This document shows, piece after piece, positions 17,463-25,178 of a DNA stretch of 64,000 nt. This stretch comes from Zhihengliuella halotolerans (GTDB taxonomy: Bacteria; Actinomycetota; Actinomycetes; Actinomycetales; Micrococcaceae). The stretch covers positions 2,170,001-2,234,000 of the forward strand of contig NZ_SHLA01000001.1 in assembly GCF_004217565.1 (NCBI RefSeq), given 5' to 3'. The translations under genes and the position numbers were made by a program. The notes beneath the pieces were generated by a model. That model was given only the letters and a program-made list of their open reading frames with translations. It did not search any database and was not told where the DNA came from. Positions within the stretch are counted from its first letter, which is position 1. Every line of letters starts with the position of its first letter.

Positions 17463-19667
17463 TCACAGCGTCCGGTTCTCACTCACCGCCGGCGCGGGAG
17501 CCGGCGTCGCGCCGGAGGCCATCCGCCGCGACGGCCACCACAGCCACTTCCCGAGTTCGTGACCCAGCGCCGGGACGAGCAGCGTGCGGACCACCAGGGT
17601 GTCCAGCAGCACGCCGAAGGCCACGATGAAGCCGAGCTGGACCATGAACATGATCGGCACCACCGCCAGGGCCGCGAACGTCGCCGCGAGCACCACTCCG
17701 GCGGAAGTGATCACGCCGCCCGTGACGGCCAGGGCATGCGTCAGGCCGTCGTGCACCCCGCGGGTCAGCACTTCCTCACGGGCTCGACTCATCAGGAAGA
17801 TGTTGTAGTCGACGCCGAGCGCCACGAGGAAGACGAACCCGAAGAGCGGGACCGTCGGATCGGCGCCGGGGAAGCCGAGGATCTCGTTGAAGACGAGAGC
17901 GGCGACGCCCATCGCGGTCCCGTAGGAGAGGATCGTGGTGAGCACCAGCAGGACCGGGGCGACGATCGAGCGCAGCAGCAGCATCAGGATCAGCAGAATC
18001 GCGATGAATACCAGCGGAATGATCTTCTGGACATCGGCCTGGGCCGTCGCCTGCTGGTCGAGCGCCGTCGCCGTCGGGCCACCGACGAGACCCTGCTCGT
18101 CGAGTCCGTGCACGAGCGTGCGCAACTCGATGACCGTCTCCTCGGCACGCTCCGAATCCGCCGGATGCTCGAGCGTCGCGTTGATCTGGACCCGCCCCTC
18201 GACGACCCTGGGCTCCGCGCCCGGACGGACCGGTCCGCCGTCGGCCGCTGTCACGGACGCGGAGGCCACCCCGTCGGTGTCCTCGACGCCGCGCAGGACC
18301 TCGGCTGCTGCAGACTCCGCAACGTAGATCTGGGTCGGCGACCCCGCGCCCGCATCGAAATGACGGCCCATCGCCTCCTGCCCGTTCCGCGCATCGGATT
18401 CTCCGAGTACGAGCGTGGACTCCGGTACGCCGGAAGCCTGCAGCTGAGTGACCCCCAGACATCCGACGGCGAGGACGAGCGCGGTGATGATCCAGACCGG
18501 GCGCTGCCGGCGCCGGACCCAGCGGGCGAGAACCGCCCACAGCTGGCGGCCTTCCCGTTCGGGGGCGGCCGCGCCCCCGTCGGCTGCGCGAACGCGCGGC
18601 ATGACGGGCCAGAACGCCGCCCGTCCGAACAACCCCAGGAATGCGGGAAGCAGAGTCATCGCAGCGAGGACAGAGAAGACGATTCCGCTGGCCGCAATGG
18701 GGCCCAGCGCCTTGTTCGAGTTCAAGTCGGAGAACAGGAGGCACAACAGGCCGACGATCACGGTGCCCGCCGAGGCGAGGATCGGTTCGATGGACTTCCG
18801 CCACGCCTGCCGGACCGCGGCCCACCGGTCGAGGCCTCCGGTCAGAGCCTCCCGGAACCTGGCGACGACGAGCAGGCAGTAGTCCGTTGCCGCTCCGATC
18901 ACCAGAATCGAGAGGATGCCCTGGCTCTGCCCGTCGATCCGGATGACGTCGACCCGCGCGAGTTCGTACACGACGACGATCGCGGCGCACAGGGCCGCCA
19001 CGGCCGTCGACAGGACCGCGACCGGAAGCAGCACGGAACGGTAGACGATGAGCAGGATCACCAGGACGGCGGCCAGAGCGACCGCCAGCAGGATCCCGTC
19101 GATCCCGCCGAAGGCCTCGACGAGGTCGGCCGAGAATCCCGCCGGCCCGGTCACGAAGATCTCAGCGCCCGCGCCGAAATCACCTCGCTCCAACGCCTGC
19201 TCTCCAGCGGCTCGCAGCGAATCGACCCCGGAAGCTAGGTCGACATCGGGACTGAGCGGAACCACGAGTTGGAGGGCCAAACCGTCCTCGGACGGCAGCG
19301 GACCGACGATGTCCCCGCTCAGCACGGACGCCCCCGCGATCTCCGCGCGCTCGAGATCGCGCACGAGATCCGCCGCCGTCGAGGGGTCGACACCCTCCTG
19401 CGACTCGACGATGAGGATCGCGGGCACGGAGTCGGAATCAGCGAAGCGCTCCTGCCATTCAACGGCTTGTGTGGCCTCGGCGGAGGCGGGCAGAAAGGCC
19501 GTCCGGTCCGTGTTCTGGACGTCGCCGATCTTCCCGAACGTCGGGCCCCCGATGGCCATCACCCCGAGCCAGACGGCAACAGCCAGCACCGCCAACACCG
19601 ACCTGGCCACTGCCGCGGTGGCCCCCGACGCGCGCGCCCGTCGACCGTGCTGTCCCTGATCAACCAC
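17463..19667 (-). CDS. MMPL/RND-family membrane exporter
   Basis: The 734-residue protein has the two-fold MMPL layout. Each half has one membrane helix, a large extracytoplasmic domain and five more helices. The family motif GAATDYCLLVVARFREAL falls in the first helical bundle and GVDYNIFLMSRAREEV in the second, each containing the proton-relay DY. It is a proton-driven exporter of lipids or drugs. The GTG start at 19667 has GGGGAGA upstream. The gene is divergent from a MarR regulator; a perfect palindrome between them is a likely operator. Substrate unknown. Confidence 0.9.
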   Translation of the reverse strand: MVDQGQHGRRARASGATAAVARSVLAVLAVAVWLGVMAIGGPTFGKIGDVQNTDRTAFLPASAEATQAVEWQERFADSDSVPAILIVESQEGVDPSTAADLVRDLERAEIAGASVLSGDIVGPLPSEDGLALQLVVPLSPDVDLASGVDSLRAAGEQALERGDFGAGAEIFVTGPAGFSADLVEAFGGIDGILLAVALAAVLVILLIVYRSVLLPVAVLSTAVAALCAAIVVVYELARVDVIRIDGQSQGILSILVIGAATDYCLLVVARFREALTGGLDRWAAVRQAWRKSIEPILASAGTVIVGLLCLLFSDLNSNKALGPIAASGIVFSVLAAMTLLPAFLGLFGRAAFWPVMPRVRAADGGAAAPEREGRQLWAVLARWVRRRQRPVWIITALVLAVGCLGVTQLQASGVPESTLVLGESDARNGQEAMGRHFDAGAGSPTQIYVAESAAAEVLRGVEDTDGVASASVTAADGGPVRPGAEPRVVEGRVQINATLEHPADSERAEETVIELRTLVHGLDEQGLVGGPTATALDQQATAQADVQKIIPLVFIAILLILMLLLRSIVAPVLLVLTTILSYGTAMGVAALVFNEILGFPGADPTVPLFGFVFLVALGVDYNIFLMSRAREEVLTRGVHDGLTHALAVTGGVITSAGVVLAATFAALAVVPIMFMVQLGFIVAFGVLLDTLVVRTLLVPALGHELGKWLWWPSRRMASGATPAPAPAVSENRTL

Positions 19668-19697
19668 GTTCGTCTCCCCACTGCTCCGTAGAATTTA

Positions 19698-19712
19698 TTT
19701 CCATGATGGAAA
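19698..19712. promoter_or_regulatory. Palindromic operator between MMPL and MarR genes
   Basis: TTTCCAT-G-ATGGAAA is a perfect seven-base inverted repeat in an AT-rich pocket. It lies 31 bases upstream of the MMPL start and 89 bases upstream of the marR start. Its size and symmetry fit a MarR-dimer site; the assignment is inference. Confidence 0.55.
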
Positions 19713-19800
19713 CAATATATCGACTTCTCGGCTTTCGCGAGACGATGGCTATCAGCATTGCCGATCCACTCGGCGTCGACGCCATCGACAGGACCCTCCC

Positions 19801-20301
19801 GTGACTCAAGAACCCGCACCCCGGCCGGAGCAGAATGCCGCGAGCGCGGCACTGCACTGGTCCGTGGCGAAGAACCTGCAGGAGGTCGCGCTGGCGTCTG
19901 AGCGCTACGTCGACGTCGCGGCCCGGTCGGGGCACGTCCATCGGACGGACCTGCATGCGCTGAACGAGATCCTGCGCAACCAGGACTCCGACGCGCCGAT
20001 CACCGCTTCCGAATTGGCCGGCCGCCTCGGGCTCTCGGCCCCGGCGACGACGGCCCTCATCGATCGTCTGGTCGACCACGGTCACGTGCGCCGGGCGCGG
20101 GACAAGCGAGACGGGCGCCGGGTGGCCCTCTTCGCGACGGACGAAGCCAGGACGACCGGTGGGCGCCTGTTCCGCCCCCTCGGGGCCGCGTTGAGCACCA
20201 TGTCCTCGGCCTATACGACTGACGAGCTGCGGTTGATCGACGGTTTCCTCGCCCGGGCGGCCGCGACCATTGAACGTGCGGCCGCGTCCCACACGGGATA
20301 A
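19801..20301 (+). CDS. MarR-family transcriptional regulator
   Basis: The 166-residue protein has the MarR winged helix: a recognition helix in ITASELAGRLGLSAPATTALIDRLVDHGHV, then the wing RRARDKRDGRRVALFAT with its conserved D-R-R. The flanking helices dimerise. The GTG start has little Shine-Dalgarno sequence. It is divergent from the MMPL exporter and is the likely local repressor, responding to an export substrate. The gene ends shortly before a bidirectional terminator. Confidence 0.88.
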   Translation: MTQEPAPRPEQNAASAALHWSVAKNLQEVALASERYVDVAARSGHVHRTDLHALNEILRNQDSDAPITASELAGRLGLSAPATTALIDRLVDHGHVRRARDKRDGRRVALFATDEARTTGGRLFRPLGAALSTMSSAYTTDELRLIDGFLARAAATIERAAASHTG

Positions 20302-20346
20302 CCCCGCCACCCAGGAGCGGTACCTGGCCGCCGCCTTCGCCAACGC

Positions 20347-20396
20347 GAGAAGGGGCCGCCCGCGAGACAGGAGAGTCTCGCGGGCGGCCCCTTCTC
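20347..20396. terminator. Bidirectional terminator between marR and DEAD-box gene
   Basis: GAGAAGGGGCCGCCCGCGAGAC pairs with GTCTCGCGGGCGGCCCCTTCTC, a 22-bp perfect stem with a six-base loop. It lies between two converging genes. Confidence 0.88.
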
Positions 20397-20414
20397 AGGT
20401 CAGGCCCTGGCTGG

Positions 20415-21923
20415 TCAGGCTGCGCGGCCGCGGTTGCGCGCGCGACGACGCCCTGCGCCGGCCGCCGTCGTGCTGCGCTGGCGACCGCCCTCGCCGCGGG
20501 ATGCGGGCTGGCCCGCGCCGCGTGCCTCGCCCGTGCGCTGGGAGGCGCCGCGCGCCTCACCCGAGCGCTGGCCCGGCTGGCGACCCTCGTGTGCGGCGAC
20601 CGGCTGGCCGGCACCGCGACCGCGGCCCCGCCCGCCGCGACGTCCGCGGGATCCACCGGTCGACGTCGAGGCCTCGGCTGCCGCGCCGCGCTCGGAGCCG
20701 GCGGCGCGTTTCGGCTGCCGGGCCGGCTGCTGGCGCACGGGCACCTCGTACTCGACGTGCGCAGCCTTGGTGCCGCGCACCTCGGCCACGGCGGCGTCCT
20801 CCGGGGACACGGTCTCGAACGGGACCTTGATGCCGGCGGCCTTGAGCAACTGGTTCACGTCGCGGCGCTGGTCCGGGGTCGCGATCGTGACGACCGTGCC
20901 GTCGGAGCCGGCGCGCGCGGTGCGGCCGGAGCGGTGCAGGTACGCCTTGTGCTCGGTAGGGGGATCGATGTGGACGACGAGCTCGACGCCGTCGACGTGC
21001 ACGCCGCGGGCCGCGACGTCGGTCGCCACGAGCACGTTGGCCGTGCCGTTGGAGAACGCGGCCAGGTTGCGGTCGCGGGCGTTCTGGCTCAGGTTGCCGT
21101 GCAGGTCCACTGCGGGCACGCCGGCCTTGGACAGCCACAGGGCCATCTTCTTGGCGTGGTGCTTGGTGCGCATGAACATGATGCGGCGCCCGGTGCCGGC
21201 GGCGAGCTCGCGGACGAGCTCCTTCTTCAGGTCCGCGTCCACCATGAACACCTTGTGCTCCATCGTGTTCACGGCGGCCTGCGGCGCGTCGACCGAGTGC
21301 GTGATCGGGTTGGAGAGGTAGCGGCTCACGAGCTTGTCGACGCCGTTGTCCAGGGTGGCCGAGAACAGCATGTGCTGGATGCCGGACGGGACCTGGTCGA
21401 GGATGCGGCGGACGACGGGCAGGAAGCCCATGTCGGCCATGTGGTCGGCCTCGTCCAGGATGGAGATCTCGACGCGGGAAAGGTCGACGACCTTCTGGCC
21501 CATGAGATCGTTCAGGCGGCCCGGGCAGGCGATGAGGATGTCGACGCCGGCGTTCAGCTCCTTCTCCTGGCGAACCTGGGAGACACCGCCGAAGACGACG
21601 GCGGTGCGGAGCTTGGCAGCCTCGGCCAGCGGGATCACCGTGCGGGAGATCTGCGTGGCGAGCTCGCGGGTCGGGGCCATGATCAGGGCGCGCGGGAAAC
21701 GCGCGCGGCGCGGACGGTCCTCGGCTGCGAGCCGAGCAACGAGCGGAAGAGCGAACGCGAGCGTCTTGCCGGAGCCGGTCTGGCCGCGGCCGAGCACGTC
21801 GCGGCCGGCGAGCGTGGAGGGCAGCGTGGCCTTCTGGATCGGGAACGCCTCGGTGATGCCCTGTGCGGACAGAACGGAGGAGAGGAACCCGGGCACGCCG
21901 AGGGAGGAGAAAGTTTCAGTCAT
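20415..21923 (-). CDS. DEAD-box ATP-dependent RNA helicase
   Basis: The 502-residue protein carries the Q motif region FPIQKATLP, Walker A GRGQTGSGKT, PTRELA, the DEAD box in SILDEADHMADMGF, SAT in MLFSATLD, and the C-terminal HRSGRTARAG. Residues after about 385 form a tail rich in Arg, Gly, Gln and Ala, with RG-type repeats for RNA binding. It resembles DeaD/RhlE helicases involved in RNA decay, ribosome assembly and cold response. The ATG at 21923 has a weak ribosome-binding site and overlaps the stop of a small upstream frame. Confidence 0.93.
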   Translation of the reverse strand: MTETFSSLGVPGFLSSVLSAQGITEAFPIQKATLPSTLAGRDVLGRGQTGSGKTLAFALPLVARLAAEDRPRRARFPRALIMAPTRELATQISRTVIPLAEAAKLRTAVVFGGVSQVRQEKELNAGVDILIACPGRLNDLMGQKVVDLSRVEISILDEADHMADMGFLPVVRRILDQVPSGIQHMLFSATLDNGVDKLVSRYLSNPITHSVDAPQAAVNTMEHKVFMVDADLKKELVRELAAGTGRRIMFMRTKHHAKKMALWLSKAGVPAVDLHGNLSQNARDRNLAAFSNGTANVLVATDVAARGVHVDGVELVVHIDPPTEHKAYLHRSGRTARAGSDGTVVTIATPDQRRDVNQLLKAAGIKVPFETVSPEDAAVAEVRGTKAAHVEYEVPVRQQPARQPKRAAGSERGAAAEASTSTGGSRGRRGGRGRGRGAGQPVAAHEGRQPGQRSGEARGASQRTGEARGAGQPASRGEGGRQRSTTAAGAGRRRARNRGRAA

Positions 21924-22114
21924 CAAAGTGCTTTCGGTAGGCGGACCGTAGAGGCCCGCAGTGGATCGCCGAAGAACACTGAAGTCTTTAGGAGCGCGCA
22001 GCTGGGGCGCGTTGCAAAGAAAGCAGAATTATCGACGCATGGCGTGTCGACGCCGGCGCGGTCATCGCGCTCGGACACTTCCCGCCGATCGTCGGCGGGG
22101 ACAGCCACAATCAT
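21923..22114 (-). CDS. Possible 63-codon leader ORF upstream of the helicase
   Basis: A short open frame in the helicase leader starts at an ATG at 22114. Its TGA overlaps the helicase ATG by one base (TGATG). The product (MIVAVPADDRREVSERDD) matches nothing I recognise. TAGACT and TAGGAT hexamers lie directly around its start, so the transcript could begin close to its first codon. The overlap with the weakly initiated helicase start could couple translation. It may also be a chance frame; treat as tentative. Confidence 0.25.
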   Translation of the reverse strand: MIVAVPADDRREVSERDDRAGVDTPCVDNSAFFATRPSCALLKTSVFFGDPLRASTVRLPKAL

Positions 22115-22197
22115 CCTAGTCTACCAGCGGTCCCGCCCGCTCCGGTCCAGAGGGTCGGGAATAGCGGTCCGGGCGGCGCAGCCCCTAGCATCTTCAG

Positions 22198-22821
22198 GTG
22201 ACCTTCTCCGTGTGGCTCTCCCTGCTGGGCGCCTGCCTCCTCATCAGCTTCACCCCCGGGGCCGGAGCCATCAACACGATGACCAATGCGATCAACGCCG
22301 GCTTCCGCCGCTCCTTCTGGGGCATCCTCGGCCAGCAGGCGGCCCTGCTGATGCACGTGCTCGTGGTCGCGGCCGGCGTCGGACTGCTCGTGGCCGGCTC
22401 CCCGGTCGCGTTCAACATCGTGCGCTACGGCGGCGCCGCCTATCTCGTGTACCTGGGCGTGCGCCTGCTGCTGACCAAACCCGTGCCGGACACCGCTCCC
22501 GTGGACCAGCGCGGCGCCGAGCCGGCCGCCTCGATGTTCCGCCGCGGCCTGCTGGTGAACCTGCTCAACCCGAAGGCCATCATCTTCTTCCTCGCCTTCA
22601 CCCCGCAGTTCATCCGGCCGGATTTCCCCGTCATCCCCCAGTACCTGGCGTTCATCGGCACGGTCGTCGCCGTCGACGTCCTGGTCATGTGGTTCTTCTT
22701 CGCCGCCGCCGCGAAATCCTTCCGCCGCTTCACCCGGGGCGCCCGCGGTGCGCGCATCATGAACCTGACGTTCGGGGTGCTCTTTATCTTCGTCGCGGTC
22801 CTGCTCGCCTTCACCCACTGA
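22198..22821 (+). CDS. LysE/RhtB-family amino acid exporter
   Basis: The 207-residue protein has six membrane segments and the LysE layout: SFTPGAGAINTMTNAINAGFRRSFWGILGQ at the start, RYGGAAYLVYLGVRLLL, and NLLNPKAIIFFLAFTPQFI in the fourth segment. The family exports basic or neutral amino acids. The GTG start has no ribosome-binding site, but TAGCAT (22186-22191) lies exactly six bases before it, which suggests a leaderless transcript. Confidence 0.88.
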   Translation: MTFSVWLSLLGACLLISFTPGAGAINTMTNAINAGFRRSFWGILGQQAALLMHVLVVAAGVGLLVAGSPVAFNIVRYGGAAYLVYLGVRLLLTKPVPDTAPVDQRGAEPAASMFRRGLLVNLLNPKAIIFFLAFTPQFIRPDFPVIPQYLAFIGTVVAVDVLVMWFFFAAAAKSFRRFTRGARGARIMNLTFGVLFIFVAVLLAFTH

Positions 22822-22886
22822 CAGCCCGCCCGCCGGCCGCTACGGTGAGAGTGACCGCTGTCGTCACACCCGTGGGAGATCCGAAC

Positions 22887-24557
22887 ATGAGCCTGCCCTT
22901 CCTGTCCTCCACCCCCGTCGAGACCGCCCTGCGCGGATTCGCCGCAGCGCACCCGAACCTGGTCGCGGTGCATGAGGACCCGCTCTTCGCCACGTCCGTG
23001 CGGCGCTGCACCAGGCGCCAGGTCGGCCTGGTCTCGGGCGGCGGTTCCGGCCACGAGCCCCTGCACGCCGGCTTCCTCGGCGTGGGCATGCTGGACGCGG
23101 CGGTGCCGGGGGCCGTCTTCGCCTCCCCGCACAACACGCAGATCCACGCGGCCTCGCGCGCCGTCGCCGGCCCCGGGGGCGTCCTGCACATCGTGAAGAA
23201 CTACACGGGCGACGTCATCAACTTCGCCATCGCCGCCGAGCGCTTGTCCGCGGAGGGCGTCGAGGTCGCCACGGTCCTCGTGGACGACGACGTCGCCACG
23301 GGCGGGGACGACACCGAAACCGGGCGCCGCGGCACCGGGGCGACGGTCGTCGTCGAGAAGATCCTCGGCGCCGCCGCCGACGCCGGGCTGTCCCTCGACG
23401 AACTGGCCGCGCTGGGAGCCGACGTCGCGGAGCACTCGCGCAGCGTCGCCGTCGCCGCACGCGCCCAGACCGACTTCCACACCGGCGACGACACGTTCGA
23501 CCTCGATCCCGGACACCTCGAGTACGGGGTCGGCATCCACGGCGAGCGGGCGGCCGCCTCGATCGAGCGGCCGGGCTTCGACGCGCTGGTGGCGAAGATG
23601 GTCGACGAGGTCCTCGAGCAGGTGCCCGGGGACGGGGGCCTCCTGCTCTTCGTCAACGGGCTGGGCGCGACGACGCAGCTCGAGCTGCTCAACGTGTACG
23701 CGGCGGCCTCCGACCGCTTGTCCGGCGCCGGGGAAACGGTGGACGCCCGGCTGGTCGGCAACTACGTCGCCGCCCTGGATATGACCGGGTTCTCCATCAC
23801 GCTGACCCGGCTGCGCCCCGAGTGGCTGCCGTACTGGGAGGCGCCGTCGATCACGCCGTCGTTCCCGGCGAGCCTGGCGGATTCCGGGGCGGCACCGGAG
23901 ACCCTCGTGCGCCGGTCGGTCCCGGACGCCGAACCCGCCGCGGCGACGGCCGAATCCACGGGCGGACCCGCGGACCGCGCCCGGCCCCGGCTGCAGGACG
24001 ACGTCGTCCGGCGCTTCGCCGAACTGGTCGAGGAGCACTACGAGGAGCTGACCCGGCTGGACCGGGTGTCCGGCGACGGCGACTTCGGCGACAACCTCCG
24101 CGGCGGGCTGCGTGAGGCGCTGCAGCTGATGAACCACGGACAGCCGGGACTCGCCGCCGCCGAACGCGCCTTCCTCGACGGCGTCGGCGGCACCAGCGGT
24201 CCCCTGCTGGGGCTGCTCTTCAAGTGGCTCGACCGCGCGCACCGGGACCACGACGCCGACGGCGCGGCGGCGTGGGCCCGCGGAACGGCCGAGGGCTGCG
24301 CCGCGATCCAGCGCGTCGGCGGCGCGCAACCGGGCGACCGGACGATCGTCGACGTGCTGCACCCGGCCGCGGAGGCTCTGCGGTCCGGCTTCGCCGAGGG
24401 CGCCCGCACTGCCGCCGACGCTGCGCAGGCGACCGCCGACCTGGAGGCTCGGAGAGGCCGGGCCAGCTACGTCGCCGGGCGCGGTGCGGGCGAACCGGAC
24501 GCGGGGGCGACCGGCGTGGCCCTGCTGTTCCGGGCGGCCGCGGACGTGCACGCGTAG
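22887..24557 (+). CDS. ATP-dependent dihydroxyacetone kinase (DhaK-DhaL fusion)
   Basis: The 556-residue protein joins both Dak domains. Residues 1-330 are DhaK, with GLVSGGGSGHEPLHAGFLG and the dihydroxyacetone-binding His in GVGIHGERAA. Residues about 350-556 are DhaL, with the Mg-binding aspartates in SGDGDFGDN and GVGGTSGPLLGLLF. This is the single-chain, ATP-using type rather than the PEP-dependent DhaKLM. It phosphorylates dihydroxyacetone to feed glycolysis. The ATG at 22887 follows GGGAG by nine bases. A much longer frame open upstream is antisense to the helicase and not coding. No PTS or glycerol dehydrogenase gene is nearby. Confidence 0.93.
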   Translation: MSLPFLSSTPVETALRGFAAAHPNLVAVHEDPLFATSVRRCTRRQVGLVSGGGSGHEPLHAGFLGVGMLDAAVPGAVFASPHNTQIHAASRAVAGPGGVLHIVKNYTGDVINFAIAAERLSAEGVEVATVLVDDDVATGGDDTETGRRGTGATVVVEKILGAAADAGLSLDELAALGADVAEHSRSVAVAARAQTDFHTGDDTFDLDPGHLEYGVGIHGERAAASIERPGFDALVAKMVDEVLEQVPGDGGLLLFVNGLGATTQLELLNVYAAASDRLSGAGETVDARLVGNYVAALDMTGFSITLTRLRPEWLPYWEAPSITPSFPASLADSGAAPETLVRRSVPDAEPAAATAESTGGPADRARPRLQDDVVRRFAELVEEHYEELTRLDRVSGDGDFGDNLRGGLREALQLMNHGQPGLAAAERAFLDGVGGTSGPLLGLLFKWLDRAHRDHDADGAAAWARGTAEGCAAIQRVGGAQPGDRTIVDVLHPAAEALRSGFAEGARTAADAAQATADLEARRGRASYVAGRGAGEPDAGATGVALLFRAAADVHA

Positions 24558-24643
24558 GCGGCCGGCCCGCCGCACGCGGCCCTGATCAGCACCGACTCCG
24601 CACCGAACGGCGCCGCGAGGGCGCATTCGAGCCCGGCTTTTCC

Positions 24644-24655
24644 TAGACTGGACCC
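24644..24655 (+). promoter_or_regulatory. Leaderless -10 for the tyrosine phosphatase gene
   Basis: TAGACT (24644-24649) is followed by six bases and then ATG, with no Shine-Dalgarno sequence. Transcription is expected to begin at or next to the start codon. Confidence 0.6.
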
Positions 24656-25171
24656 ATGTTCCGCATCAACGCCGTCTGCACGGGCAACATCTGCCGCTCC
24701 CCCATGGCCGAATACCTCCTCCGGGCCGAGCTGGCGCGGGCCGGCGTCGACGACGTCGAGGTGGTCTCGAGCGCCGTCACCGCGTGGGAGGTCGGCAACC
24801 CGATCGACGACCGCGCCCGCGACCTGCTGACCGAACGCGGCCTCGACGCGACCCGGCACGTGGCCCGCCAGTTCACGCCGGCGGACTACTCGAGAGCGGA
24901 CCTCATCCTCGCCCTCGACACCGACCACTACACGCACCTGCGCCGCGGCGCGCCCGATGCCGCGGCGGAGGCGAAGGTGCGCATGCTGCGCTCGTTCGAC
25001 CCCGAGGTGGCCGAGCGCGGCCCCGCCGAGCAGGGCATCTACGACCCCTGGTACGGGGACGCCGGCGACTTCGACACAACGTACGAGCTGATCGCCGCCG
25101 CTCTGGGCGGCATCGTCGAGTTCGTCCGCGACGCGCGGACCAGCGACGGCTCGCACGAATCCCAGGCCTGA
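24656..25171 (+). CDS. Low-molecular-weight protein tyrosine phosphatase
   Basis: The 171-residue protein has the P-loop VCTGNICRSPMAEY at residues 7-20 (CX5R catalytic loop) and DPWYGDAGDFDTTYELI, which holds the general-acid Asp. These are the two signatures of the low-molecular-weight phosphatase family. It dephosphorylates phosphotyrosine and can regulate exopolysaccharide or cell-wall kinases. It is followed after seven bases by the P-loop/PabB fusion and is probably cotranscribed with it. Confidence 0.93.
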   Translation: MFRINAVCTGNICRSPMAEYLLRAELARAGVDDVEVVSSAVTAWEVGNPIDDRARDLLTERGLDATRHVARQFTPADYSRADLILALDTDHYTHLRRGAPDAAAEAKVRMLRSFDPEVAERGPAEQGIYDPWYGDAGDFDTTYELIAAALGGIVEFVRDARTSDGSHESQA

Positions 25172-25178
25172 GGCGACG

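Noticed and set aside
16947-19238. A 763-codon plus-strand frame
   Set aside because: It overlaps the protease in another frame and is antisense to the MMPL gene, with composition typical of GC shadow frames.
20589-24557. A 1322-codon plus-strand frame
   Set aside because: Only the part from 22887 (the DhaK-DhaL kinase) is coding. The upstream stretch is antisense to the DEAD-box helicase and is open only because of high GC.
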